Made by a program: the position numbers and the translations under genes. A stretch of 32,223 nt of DNA, from positions 1-32,223 of the forward strand of contig WHTA01000016.1 of the NCBI GenBank assembly GCA_009379825.1. The letters are read 5' to 3'. The stretch is from Streptosporangiales bacterium. GTDB taxonomy: Bacteria; Actinomycetota; Actinomycetes; Streptosporangiales; WHST01. Positions 20,946 through 28,664 of this stretch are shown here, piece after piece (position 1 is the stretch's first letter; each line of letters begins with the position of its first letter). The notes under the pieces are model-generated. The model saw nothing but the letters and a program-made list of their open reading frames with translations. It was not told the origin of the DNA and did not search any database.

Positions 20946-21832
20946 TGGAACTCGGTACTCATATCTGGTCGTTCACCGGCGCAACACAGACCGAAGGCGG
21001 TGTCGCGGAAGAGCTGGCGCGTACCGCGAAGGCCGCGGAGGACGCAGGCGTCGCCCACCTCACCGTCATGGACCACTTCTTCCAGCTCGGGCACCTGGCC
21101 CCGCCCGAGGACTCGATGCTCGAGGGGTACAGCGCGCTGAGCTACCTCGCCGCGCACACCGAACGCGCGCGGCTCGGGTTGCTCGTCGGCGGTGTGACGT
21201 ACCGGCATCCCGGCGTGCTGGCGAAGACGATGACGACGCTCGACGTGCTGTCCGGCGGTCGGGCGACGTTCGGCATCGGCGCCGCCTGGTACGAGCGGGA
21301 GCACGATGCGCTCGGCGTGCCGTTCCCGCCGGTGGCGGAGTGCTTCGAGCGGCTGGAGGAGACGTTGCGCATCTGCCTGCAGATGTGGGACCAGGACGAC
21401 GACGGCCCGTTCGAAGGCAAGCACTACCAGCTCGCAGAGACGATGTGCCGCCCACGACCGCTGGCCGAGCCGCACCCGCCGATCATGGTCGGCGGCGGTG
21501 GCGAGCGGAAGACGCTGCGACTGGTCGCGAAGTACGCAGACGCGTGCAACGTCGGCACCGACACCCGCTCTCCTGAGCAGGTTGCGCACAAGCTCGACGT
21601 GCTGCGCAAGCACTGCGCGGACATAGGCCGCGACTACGACGAGATCGAGAAGACCCTGCTCTACACCGGCCCCGAGCTGGGTGCCGGCGACTTCGACGGG
21701 TTCGTGGACACCATGTCGCGCTACGCCGACGTCGGTATCACGAAGGTGTTCGTGATGGCGCCCGACGGCCTGGTCGCGGACTGGGTAGAGCGACACTGCG
21801 CCCCGGTCGTGCCCCGGCTTGGGCAGCTCTAG
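20945..21832 (+). CDS. F420-type LLM-class oxidoreductase (295 aa)
   Basis: A luciferase-like TIM barrel of the F420-dependent (TIGR03560-like) group: ELGTHIWSFTGATQ, AEDAGVAHLTVMDHFFQLGH, RARLGLLVGGVTYRHPGVLA, KTMTTLDVLSGGRATFGIGA then AWYEREHDALGVPF, and PPIMVGGGGERKTLRL. Such enzymes use F420 (or FMN) in hydride transfer to small organics. The full length is present, unlike the fragment at 9614. It has its own leaderless-type promoter matching that of the aldo/keto reductase just upstream, so both probably respond to the same signal. Confidence 0.87.
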   Translation: MELGTHIWSFTGATQTEGGVAEELARTAKAAEDAGVAHLTVMDHFFQLGHLAPPEDSMLEGYSALSYLAAHTERARLGLLVGGVTYRHPGVLAKTMTTLDVLSGGRATFGIGAAWYEREHDALGVPFPPVAECFERLEETLRICLQMWDQDDDGPFEGKHYQLAETMCRPRPLAEPHPPIMVGGGGERKTLRLVAKYADACNVGTDTRSPEQVAHKLDVLRKHCADIGRDYDEIEKTLLYTGPELGAGDFDGFVDTMSRYADVGITKVFVMAPDGLVADWVERHCAPVVPRLGQL

Positions 21833-21840
21833 GCGTTCTG

Positions 21841-21896
21841 CGAGGCACCGCCCGTTGTTGGGTAAACGTTGTGTAACGGGCGAGTTGTTAGCCTCG
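21841..21896. promoter_or_regulatory. Nested dyads upstream of the LuxR-type sensor gene
   Basis: CGAGGC (21841-21846) pairs with GCCTCG (21891-21896), and inside it GCCCGTT (21850-21856) pairs with AACGGGC (21875-21881). GTTGT occurs three times (21854, 21868, 21884). The block lies between the LLM gene stop (nine bases before it) and the sensor ATG (21901). It could be a terminator, an autoregulatory site, or both. Confidence 0.45.
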
Positions 21897-21900
21897 GGGA

Positions 21901-23703
21901 ATGTCGCGAACACCGGTTGCCTGGCACCCGCGGGGAGAGCTGCGGGTCCGGCTGACGATCGACACGGATCGTCGTGTGCTGTGTGCGAACCGGGAGTTCC
22001 TGGAACGTAACCCTGCGCTGCTCGAGCATGCGCGCAACGCGCTCGCCGACGGCACCCCAGCGGTTCGCTACTACTGGGTGGCCGCGGACGGGCAACCGGC
22101 GCGGGTGACGATCGAGACGTCGGACACCGAGCGTGGGCGGGTCGCGACGCTGCAGGCGGTCGCGGAGCCGCCGCCGTGGGGTCTGACGGTGCGTGAGCAC
22201 GAGGTGCTGACGTGCGTGGCGACCGGGATGACCAACCCGGAGATCGCGGAGTTCCTCAACTGCGCGCGGCGTACGGTCGCGACGCACGTCGAGCACATCC
22301 TCAGCAAGCTGGGGGTGCGGTCGCGTGGCACGGCCGCCGCGTACGCGATGGTCGAGGACGCGTTGCTTGCGCCGCTGCCGCCGATGGTGCAACCGGAGAT
22401 CACGCCGGTCGGGCGGGTGACGTGTGCGCGGGCACGCGCAGCACGTGCCGCCGTCGCGTCCGGGATCGTCGGCAAGCAGGCGAAGGAGAAGCGGGCGATC
22501 AGGCTCGGCGGGATCTACCCGATGCGCGGTGGCCGGCGGCTGGACGCGCTGGCCATGCGGCGCGGCGCGGCGATGGCCATCGAGATGATCAACGAGCGCG
22601 GCGGCATCGGCGGGCGGCGGGTCGAGCACGTGATCGCCGAGGTCACCGGCGACAGCGCGGACGATCTCGTGCCGGCCGTGGAGCGCCTGCAGGCGCACGA
22701 CGTGGACGCCATCACGTTCGGCAACGTGAACCCGCACCACAGCCTGCAGGCGATCAGGCTCGCCGCGCAGTACCGGGCGCCGGTGCTGCACGGCATGGTG
22801 TCGCCGAACATCGTCGAGCACGTGCACGACAACCCGGGCACGCTCGGCCAGACGTTCCAGGTGTGCGCGACCGAGACCACGTACGTCTCCGGGTTCTTCC
22901 GCGCGCTCGACCTGCTGGTGCGTTCGGGGCAGTGGACGCCGCGCAACCGCAGGCTCGCGGTAGTGGTCAGGCAGGCGTCGTACGAGCCGTACCTGAACGA
23001 GCTGGAACGCCTCGGCGCCGCCTACGGCTGGGAGATCCACACCTGCATACCGATCGACGAGGTGGGCACGTCGTGGCCGGACGTCGTGAACGCCGTCGAG
23101 CGCGACGATCCTGCCGCCGTTTTCGTGTGCAGCTACATCGAGGCGGAGCTGCGCAAGTTCCTCGAGGAGATGTACCGCCGTCGGCCGCTGCCGTTGATCT
23201 ACACCGTCTGGACGCCGTCCATCCCGGCGTTCGTGTCGCGGATGGGCGGGCTGGCCGAGGGTCTGCTGTGGTCGACGGTCATCGGCACGTACGAAGACCC
23301 GATCAGCCGCCAGTTCCACCGCGACTTCGCCCGGCGGTTCGGTGAGGACCCTGGCAGCGGCAGCACGGCCATCCATTACGACATGGTCAACATGCTTGCG
23401 GGTGCCTGGTCGCGGCTGGACCGGCCGTGGGACTTCGACGGCGTGGTGCGCTCGCTACGCGAGTCCGTGTACCGCGGCGTCGCCGGCCCGTACTACTTCG
23501 GCGGCAAGGGTCAGCGCGCACTGGCCTATCCGGACGACACCCGCGACGCCTCGCTCGCGCACGTGCACCTCGTGCACCAGATCCAGGACGGGCGCAGCAG
23601 GGTGATCGCGCCGGTCGAGGTGGCCGAGAGCAGCTACCGCGCGATCCAGGACGGCGTCGAGGGCGAACCGAGGCTCGCGCCGCCGTCCACGACGAGGACC
23701 TGA
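21901..23703 (+). CDS. LuxR-type HTH fused to a periplasmic-binding-protein-like sensor (600 aa)
   Basis: Three parts. Residues 1-90: a PAS-like stretch (LTIDTDRRVLCANREFLERN). Residues 94-151: a GerE/LuxR HTH (LTVREHEVLTCVATGMTNPE then IAEFLNCARRTVATHVEHIL). Residues about 199-585: a type I periplasmic-binding fold of the AmiC/urea/branched-chain group (IRLGGIYPMRGGRRLDALAM, RRGAAMAIEMINERGGIGGR, and LIYTVWTPSIPAF). There is no signal peptide or membrane span, so the binding domain works in the cytoplasm as a ligand sensor, like AmiC but joined to DNA binding. It converges on the amide-hydrolase operon (70-base overlap with the SDR gene) and is the natural candidate regulator of the 28.5-kb divergent promoter. 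Confidence 0.85.
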   Translation: MSRTPVAWHPRGELRVRLTIDTDRRVLCANREFLERNPALLEHARNALADGTPAVRYYWVAADGQPARVTIETSDTERGRVATLQAVAEPPPWGLTVREHEVLTCVATGMTNPEIAEFLNCARRTVATHVEHILSKLGVRSRGTAAAYAMVEDALLAPLPPMVQPEITPVGRVTCARARAARAAVASGIVGKQAKEKRAIRLGGIYPMRGGRRLDALAMRRGAAMAIEMINERGGIGGRRVEHVIAEVTGDSADDLVPAVERLQAHDVDAITFGNVNPHHSLQAIRLAAQYRAPVLHGMVSPNIVEHVHDNPGTLGQTFQVCATETTYVSGFFRALDLLVRSGQWTPRNRRLAVVVRQASYEPYLNELERLGAAYGWEIHTCIPIDEVGTSWPDVVNAVERDDPAAVFVCSYIEAELRKFLEEMYRRRPLPLIYTVWTPSIPAFVSRMGGLAEGLLWSTVIGTYEDPISRQFHRDFARRFGEDPGSGSTAIHYDMVNMLAGAWSRLDRPWDFDGVVRSLRESVYRGVAGPYYFGGKGQRALAYPDDTRDASLAHVHLVHQIQDGRSRVIAPVEVAESSYRAIQDGVEGEPRLAPPSTTRT

Positions 23704-24383
23704 CCCGTCACCCACGACGAGCTTGGATGGCTCAGCCACATCAGGTTCGGCACGATGTCGGCGGCCTTCCCCACCCGCCCCATCGGTACCGCCGCGCCGA
23801 CCGCGTCCACGTACTCACGCGGCATCGGGTTGAGCGTCGACCCGACGTCGACGAAGCCGGGTGCTACCGCGTTCACCCGGACGTTCGACTCGGCCAGCTC
23901 GAGCGCCAGCCCGCGCGTGATGGCTTCGAGCGCGGCCTTGGAGGCGCTGTACGCGACGGTGCCCGGCCGCGGTCGGTGCGCCGCGCCCGAGCTGGTGAAC
24001 ACCACGGTGGCGGCACGCCCGGCTGCCGCGCAGAGTTCGGCCAGCTTGGTGGTGGCAGCGAGCGCCGACCGCGCGTTGACGGCGAGCACCGTGTCGAACA
24101 GCTCCTCGGTCGTCGCGAGTGCGGGCTGCGCCGGGTACAGGCCGGCGACGTGCGCCAGTACGTCCAGCGGGCCGTACGTCTGCCACGCCCGTTCCACCAC
24201 CGCTGCCGCAGCGCCCCGCTGGCTGAGGTCGGCTTCCAGGTGCCGGTCGGACGCCTGTGCCGCAGGCGCGTCCGCAGCGACCACCTCGGCGCCGGCTTCG
24301 GTCAGCGCCGCGCACAACGCCGACCCGAGCCCGCCGCCGGCGCCGAGCACGAGGACCCGCTGGCCGGTGAAGGAGAGCGTCAC
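23634..24383 (-). CDS. Short-chain dehydrogenase/reductase (249 aa)
   Basis: Classical SDR: cofactor motif VLVLGAGGGLGSALCAAL, a serine in VVFTSSGAAH, YSASK as the YxxxK catalytic pair, and the end SSSWVTGQVLVVDGGASLG. The usual TGxxxGxG is GAGGGLGS here and the usual NNAG is HVAG. The GTG start at 24383 overlaps the deacetylase stop (GTGA), so it is the last gene of the operon. Its 3' end overlaps the convergent sensor gene by 70 bases. Confidence 0.84.
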   Translation of the reverse strand: MTLSFTGQRVLVLGAGGGLGSALCAALTEAGAEVVAADAPAAQASDRHLEADLSQRGAAAAVVERAWQTYGPLDVLAHVAGLYPAQPALATTEELFDTVLAVNARSALAATTKLAELCAAAGRAATVVFTSSGAAHRPRPGTVAYSASKAALEAITRGLALELAESNVRVNAVAPGFVDVGSTLNPMPREYVDAVGAAVPMGRVGKAADIVPNLMWLSHPSSSWVTGQVLVVDGGASLGSPSTPSWIAR

Positions 24384-25228
24384 GCCGACTGCTCCGCTGC
24401 CCGGAACCGCCGTGCCACGTCGAGGCAGGTGCGGAACGCCACGTCGCGCTCGCGGCACGCGTCGAGGAATCGCTCCAGCCCGAGCATCCGGTGGCCGCGG
24501 CCGATCACCTGCGGGTGGAACGTCAGCACGCAGACGCCGCCGGGTTCCTCGCGCAGCATGTAGTCGACGTCGTCGAGGAAGTTCCCGAACACCTCGTCCG
24601 GACGGCGCAGGCCGGGCATGACCGACGTGCCGGTGCGGAAGTACTCGAACTGCGGGTAGTCGTCGAGCGACCAGGTGACGGGCAGCTCGATCAGCGGCGT
24701 CGGTTCGCCGAAGACGTACGGCCCGTCGGGGCTGGCGACGTCGCCGTGCCTGGCGTAGAAGGGCGTGTAGTCGGTGCACATCAGGCTGGAGTCGTACTCG
24801 CAGCCGGCCTCGAGCAGGATGTCCACCGTGGCGTCGGTGAAGTCCCAGCTCGGGGTGCGGTTCCCCTTCGGGTCGTAGCCGGTCGCCTTGCGGATCGCAT
24901 CCCGGCCGCGCTGCACGATCTCCGTCTCGCCGGCTCGGTCGAGGTTGGAAACCTGCTCGTGCAGGTAGCCGTGCATGGCGATCTCGTGCCCGGCCTCGGC
25001 GATGGCGGCGCACTGCGCGGGGTAGGTGTCCGCGGTGTGGCCAGGGATGAAGAACGTCGCAGGGAGCTCCCGCTCGCGCAGCATCTCGAGGATCCGCGGG
25101 ATGACGTGTGCGCCGAACTCGCCGCGCGACAACGGACCCGGCGAGTTGAAGCCGCGCATCAGCCACAGCGATATCGCGTCGAAGTCGAAGGTGAGGCAGA
25201 TACTGGACTCGCTCTGTGTGTCAGGCAT
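24380..25228 (-). CDS. Polysaccharide deacetylase-fold hydrolase (282 aa)
   Basis: A carbohydrate esterase 4 (NodB)-like barrel: TFDFD (D15, D17), the metal histidines in HGYLHEQ (H86, H90), RTPSWDFT and the C-terminal VLTFHPQVIGRGHRM. The sequence is closer to the PuuE/allantoinase-like branch, which hydrolyses small cyclic amides, than to cell-wall deacetylases, and there is no signal peptide. With a C45-type amidase and an amide-type sensor nearby, a cytoplasmic C-N hydrolase is likely. Seven bases separate it from the upstream C45 gene. Confidence 0.8.
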   Translation of the reverse strand: MPDTQSESSICLTFDFDAISLWLMRGFNSPGPLSRGEFGAHVIPRILEMLRERELPATFFIPGHTADTYPAQCAAIAEAGHEIAMHGYLHEQVSNLDRAGETEIVQRGRDAIRKATGYDPKGNRTPSWDFTDATVDILLEAGCEYDSSLMCTDYTPFYARHGDVASPDGPYVFGEPTPLIELPVTWSLDDYPQFEYFRTGTSVMPGLRRPDEVFGNFLDDVDYMLREEPGGVCVLTFHPQVIGRGHRMLGLERFLDACRERDVAFRTCLDVARRFRAAEQSA

Positions 25229-25234
25229 GCTTCC

Positions 25235-26392
25235 CTACTCGTTGTCCGGTAAAAAATGGGGTTCTGTGCCGGCGTCCGACTTGAACACGTCGGCCAGGTC
25301 CCATCGCGCGTACGCGTTCGTACAGGCCGGGTGGTTGGCGATGTACAGCTCGCGGGCGTCCAGGTCCATGACGATCGAGTAGACCGACATGATCGCCTCG
25401 TTCTTCGGCACCTCGGGATCGACGTGCCGGCAGATGCTGTCCGGGTACGAGTAGTGGTCGCGCAGGGTGTGCACGATGTCGGTCATCCGCGCCGTTCGTG
25501 CGTCGACCGTGTCCTGCAGCAGGTGTCGCGCTCTGGTCGGCCGCAACAGCGTCAGCGCCGACGTTGCGGCCTTGCGGTCGACGACGGGGATGTCGCTGGC
25601 GAAGTGGTTCGAATGGGTGAGCATCCCGTTCTCCGGCAACAGGTGCCCGAAGATGTCGGGTGCCACCTCGAAGTTGATGGCCTCGCCGCCGGCGTCGGCG
25701 ATCAGCAGGTTGCCGGACGAGATGCGCGGTACGTCGAGCACCTTGCGGTGGGCACGTCCCATCCGCTGCGCCTGTAGCACCCCGCGGAGCAGGTAGTGGT
25801 ACGGCACGCCGACGCCGCCAGCGTCGCGGTCGGAGACCAGCAGGTTGGCGCAGACGCCGATGCCGGCGGAGTTGAGCCCGCTCTTGGCGAGCATGCCAGC
25901 CTCCGCCAGCGTCAGCACGGTGAAGCCCTCGGTGTCGCGGGTGGCCAGCAGGAAGGTGATCGGTCCCTGTTCCGGGTTCCAGTCCCAGTTCTGCGCGAGC
26001 AGCGTGTGCCCGTCCGCCGTGTGCCTGCCGAGGATCGCCACCGACGTACACCCCTCGTCGCGGTAGCCGGTGCCGAAGAGCATCTCCGTTCTCGCGTTGA
26101 GCGCGGTGATGTGCTCGACGGGTTGGTCGGCGCCCTGGGCGAGTCCTTCGAGCATCTCCGCGATGGCCGGGTCGTAGTCCCGTGCGACCTGTCGGTACGT
26201 CGCCCCCCACCGCATCACGTCGGCGTCAGACAGCCCGGCCTCGTCGCGGAACCTGCGCAGGTAGATCTGCAGGTTCGCCTCGACCGGCTCCTTCGTGCGG
26301 GTGCCGAGCTCGGCGCCCATCTCCCGGTAGCTGCCCTCGACGGCGATCAGCGGTGGGCCGGCCGGCGAATTCGCTTGACCGTAGCTGGTCAT
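25235..26392 (-). CDS. C45 family (acyl-CoA:6-APA acyltransferase-like) amidohydrolase (385 aa)
   Basis: An N-terminal-nucleophile hydrolase of peptidase family C45: RDEGCTSVAI gives the self-cleavage site before the catalytic C115, followed by LLAQNWDWNPEQGPITFLLA, SGLNSAGIGVCANLL and LTHSNHF. After autoproteolysis, Cys becomes the N-terminal residue of the large subunit. The fungal relative acylates 6-aminopenicillanic acid; bacterial members hydrolyse or transfer acyl groups on amides. ATG at 26392 has GAGGAGG at good spacing; a GTG two codons earlier overlaps that site. Operon with the MFS gene upstream and the deacetylase downstream. Confidence 0.83.
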   Translation of the reverse strand: MTSYGQANSPAGPPLIAVEGSYREMGAELGTRTKEPVEANLQIYLRRFRDEAGLSDADVMRWGATYRQVARDYDPAIAEMLEGLAQGADQPVEHITALNARTEMLFGTGYRDEGCTSVAILGRHTADGHTLLAQNWDWNPEQGPITFLLATRDTEGFTVLTLAEAGMLAKSGLNSAGIGVCANLLVSDRDAGGVGVPYHYLLRGVLQAQRMGRAHRKVLDVPRISSGNLLIADAGGEAINFEVAPDIFGHLLPENGMLTHSNHFASDIPVVDRKAATSALTLLRPTRARHLLQDTVDARTARMTDIVHTLRDHYSYPDSICRHVDPEVPKNEAIMSVYSIVMDLDARELYIANHPACTNAYARWDLADVFKSDAGTEPHFLPDNE

Positions 26393-26414
26393 GCGCACCT
26401 CCTCGTTCGGTTCG

Positions 26415-27728
26415 TCAGCGCAGGGCGCGGTGTGCGCTCTCGCGGATGGTGAGGATCACTATCAGCGTGATCACTGCGGCCGCGGTCGGCAAGGCGGCGG
26501 CGGACAGCGGCGACTTGGTCAGCCCGATGATCCCGGTCGCGACGAACGGCGCAGTGCCACCGAACGCCATTACGGAGAAGTTGTAGCCGATGGACATCGT
26601 CGAGTAGCGCAGCTTCGTCGGGAAGAGCTCTGCGAGTGCGGCCGGTCCAGGGCCGGAGAACATCGCGAGTATGACGGCGATCATCAGCTGGCCGATGAAG
26701 ACGGCGGCCGTGTTGCCGCTGTACAGCATGGCGATCACGGGGAAGCTCAGTACGAGGAAGCCGATCGTCGCGGCGAGCAGCAGCGGTTTGCGGCCGATGC
26801 GGTCGGAGAGCAGGCCGAAGCCGGCGATGAGCACGGTGAAGACGGCCAGTGCGACGAGGTTCGACGTGCGTGCGATACCCGGGTCGACGTCCGCGTTCTG
26901 GGTGAGGAACGTCGGCACGTAGGTGAGGAAGAAGAAGTACGCGACCGTCCACAGCACGGTGAAGCCGAACCCGCGGAGCACGGCGGGGAACTCGTTGCGC
27001 AGGCTGTCCCACAGGGGGTTCTTCGCGGTGGTGCCCTTCGCCTGCTCCTCCTTGAACGCCGGTGTCTCGCCGAGCCCCCACCGCAGCCACAGCGCGACCA
27101 CTGCGGTGACCAGCGAGAGCAGGAACGGGAACCGCCATGCCCAGGCGAGCACCTGCTCCTCGGTGAAGATGCTGGAGTTCAGCGCCACCACGCCGGCGGC
27201 GAGCAGGAAGCCCGCAGCAGTCGACACCTGGTTGAAGCTGCCGAAGAACCCGCGCTTGCGCGGCGGTGCGTACTCCACCAACAGCGCGGTCGAGCCGGCC
27301 CATTCGCCACCTACAGAGAAGCCCTGCAGCAACCGCATAAGCACCAGCAGGATCGGTGCGGCGATGCCGATGGACGCGTACGAGGGCAGCAGCCCGATCG
27401 CCGTGGTCGCCAGGCCCATCATCATCACGCTGACGACGAGTGCGCCTCTACGGCCGAACTTGTCGCCGAAGTGCCCGAACGTCAATGCGCCGAGCGGACG
27501 GATCAGGAAGCCCACCGCGAACACCGCGAACGTGTAGAGCGTGCCGGCAAGCTCGCTCGACTCGGGGAAGAACAAACTGCCGATGGTCACCGCCGAGTAG
27601 GCGTAGACCAGGTTGTCGTAGTTCTCCATCAGGTTGCCGCAGCTGCCCGCTACGACGGCCCGTACCGAGTTGGGCTCGCGGTCGGGGCCCGTAGCCGTCG
27701 GTTTCGGCTCGGTGGCGTCTGTGTGCAT
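26415..27728 (-). CDS. MFS transporter, MHS (shikimate/proline symporter-like) type (437 aa)
   Basis: Twelve hydrophobic spans with the metabolite:H+ symporter pattern: FFPESSELAGTLYTFAVFAV, GFLIRPLGALTFGHFGDKFG (then RR), RLLQGFSVGGEWAGSTALLV and GLLSDRIGRKPLLL. It probably imports the substrate of the operon. ATG at 27728 is preferred because GGAGAAAG lies just before it; ATG at 27743 overlaps that ribosome site. Second gene of the five-gene minus-strand operon. Confidence 0.87.
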   Translation of the reverse strand: MHTDATEPKPTATGPDREPNSVRAVVAGSCGNLMENYDNLVYAYSAVTIGSLFFPESSELAGTLYTFAVFAVGFLIRPLGALTFGHFGDKFGRRGALVVSVMMMGLATTAIGLLPSYASIGIAAPILLVLMRLLQGFSVGGEWAGSTALLVEYAPPRKRGFFGSFNQVSTAAGFLLAAGVVALNSSIFTEEQVLAWAWRFPFLLSLVTAVVALWLRWGLGETPAFKEEQAKGTTAKNPLWDSLRNEFPAVLRGFGFTVLWTVAYFFFLTYVPTFLTQNADVDPGIARTSNLVALAVFTVLIAGFGLLSDRIGRKPLLLAATIGFLVLSFPVIAMLYSGNTAAVFIGQLMIAVILAMFSGPGPAALAELFPTKLRYSTMSIGYNFSVMAFGGTAPFVATGIIGLTKSPLSAAALPTAAAVITLIVILTIRESAHRALR

Positions 27729-27781
27729 GTCTGCTTTCTCCATCGTGTTTGCCCCGTGTGGACGAAAGGAACCGGCGTCGG

Positions 27782-28519
27782 TCAGCCGGCCAGGTAGCCG
27801 CCGTCGACGGGTAGGAGCGCACCGGTCACGTAGGAGGCGCGGTCGGAGGCGAGGTAGGTGACCGCATCGGCGAGCTCGTCGAACTCGCCGGGCCGGCCCA
27901 TGGGGGTCGGCCCGACCCGGGTCTGCAGCTGCTCCTCGGTGAGGTCCTGCAGCAGGGTGGTGACGAAGACGCCGGGCAGTACGGCGTTGACCCTGATGCC
28001 GCGGCCGGCGAGCTCGACTGCGGCCGACTTGGTCATCATGTGCAGCCCGGCCTTGCTGACTTGGTACGCGATCGACGACGGTGGCGCCGGTGGGCCTGGC
28101 GGCGGTGCCTGGCCGTAGATCGAGCCGATGTTGACGACACTGGCGTGCCGGCTCGCCGCGAGCTCGTCGACGAAGGTGCGGATGCCCGTCCACGGCGCCC
28201 AGAGGTTGGTTCGCAGCACGCGGTCCCAGTCCTCGTCCGAGGTCTCGAGGAACCCCCGCCGTGCGCTGGTGCCGGCGTTGTTGACCAGGATGTCGAGCCG
28301 GCCGTACGTGGCGCGTACGTGGTTGGCGAGCGCGTCCCAGGACGCCCGGTCGCACACGTCGAGCGGGTGGTAGGCTGGGGCGTCGGTGTCCCCGGTGTCG
28401 TGGGTGTGCAGGTCACCGTAGACCACCCGCGCGCCCGCCGCGTGCAACCGGTCGACGATTGCGGCGCCCAGACCACGGGCGCCGCCGGTGACCACCGCGA
28501 CCAGACCGGTCAGTCCCAT
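27782..28519 (-). CDS. Short-chain dehydrogenase/reductase (245 aa)
   Basis: Classical SDR: VAVVTGGARGLGAAIVDRLH, NNAG (DILVNNAGTSARRG), catalytic serine in NIGSIYGQAP, YQVSK (YxxxK) and the end YVTGALLPVDGGYLAG. A proline-rich insert (PPPGPPAPP) lies between the serine and the tyrosine, unlike the neighbour at 23634. Oxidoreduction of an alcohol or ketone is expected. First gene of the minus-strand operon, directly downstream of the palindrome at 28552-28571; GAGGATG precedes the ATG. Confidence 0.87.
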   Translation of the reverse strand: MGLTGLVAVVTGGARGLGAAIVDRLHAAGARVVYGDLHTHDTGDTDAPAYHPLDVCDRASWDALANHVRATYGRLDILVNNAGTSARRGFLETSDEDWDRVLRTNLWAPWTGIRTFVDELAASRHASVVNIGSIYGQAPPPGPPAPPSSIAYQVSKAGLHMMTKSAAVELAGRGIRVNAVLPGVFVTTLLQDLTEEQLQTRVGPTPMGRPGEFDELADAVTYLASDRASYVTGALLPVDGGYLAG

Positions 28520-28551
28520 GGCGGCATCCTCGTGCCGCGCGCGGCGGCGGG

Positions 28552-28571
28552 CATCGGTCAGATGACCGATG
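28552..28571. promoter_or_regulatory. 20-bp palindromic operator in the divergent promoter
   Basis: CATCGGTCAGATGACCGATG has perfect 9-bp arms around a 2-base centre. It lies 33 bases upstream of the SDR start and ends one base before the -35 of the MFS gene on the other side, so one protein could control both operons. A half site CATCGGT recurs at 28623-28629. The inverted arms with a 2-bp gap resemble NarL/LuxR-type 7-2-7 sites, which would suit the LuxR-type sensor at 21901; TetR-type binding is the alternative. Confidence 0.75.
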
Positions 28572-28572
28572 G

Positions 28573-28601
28573 TTGACACGGTATGAGGCGAACCGTAATC
28601 T
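28573..28601 (+). promoter_or_regulatory. Consensus-like promoter of the MFS-SDR-ALDH-UbiD operon
   Basis: TTGACA (28573-28578), a 17-base spacer and TAATCT (28596-28601). Within the spacer, ACGGT (28578-28582) and ACCGT (28592-28596) form a second inverted repeat. The start of transcription would be near 28608, about 57 bases before the MFS ATG at 28665. A strong basal promoter flanked and filled by dyads suggests repression. Confidence 0.7.
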
Positions 28602-28664
28602 TCAGACCGTCCTAAATGGATCATCGGTGCTCCGTGGCCGCGCGGACCTCACACGGAGGTGGGC

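Noticed and set aside
18781-20946. 721-codon minus-strand frame
   Set aside because: Antisense to the MFS and aldo/keto reductase genes; low-complexity R/Q/E/D/H composition typical of shadow frames in GC-rich DNA.
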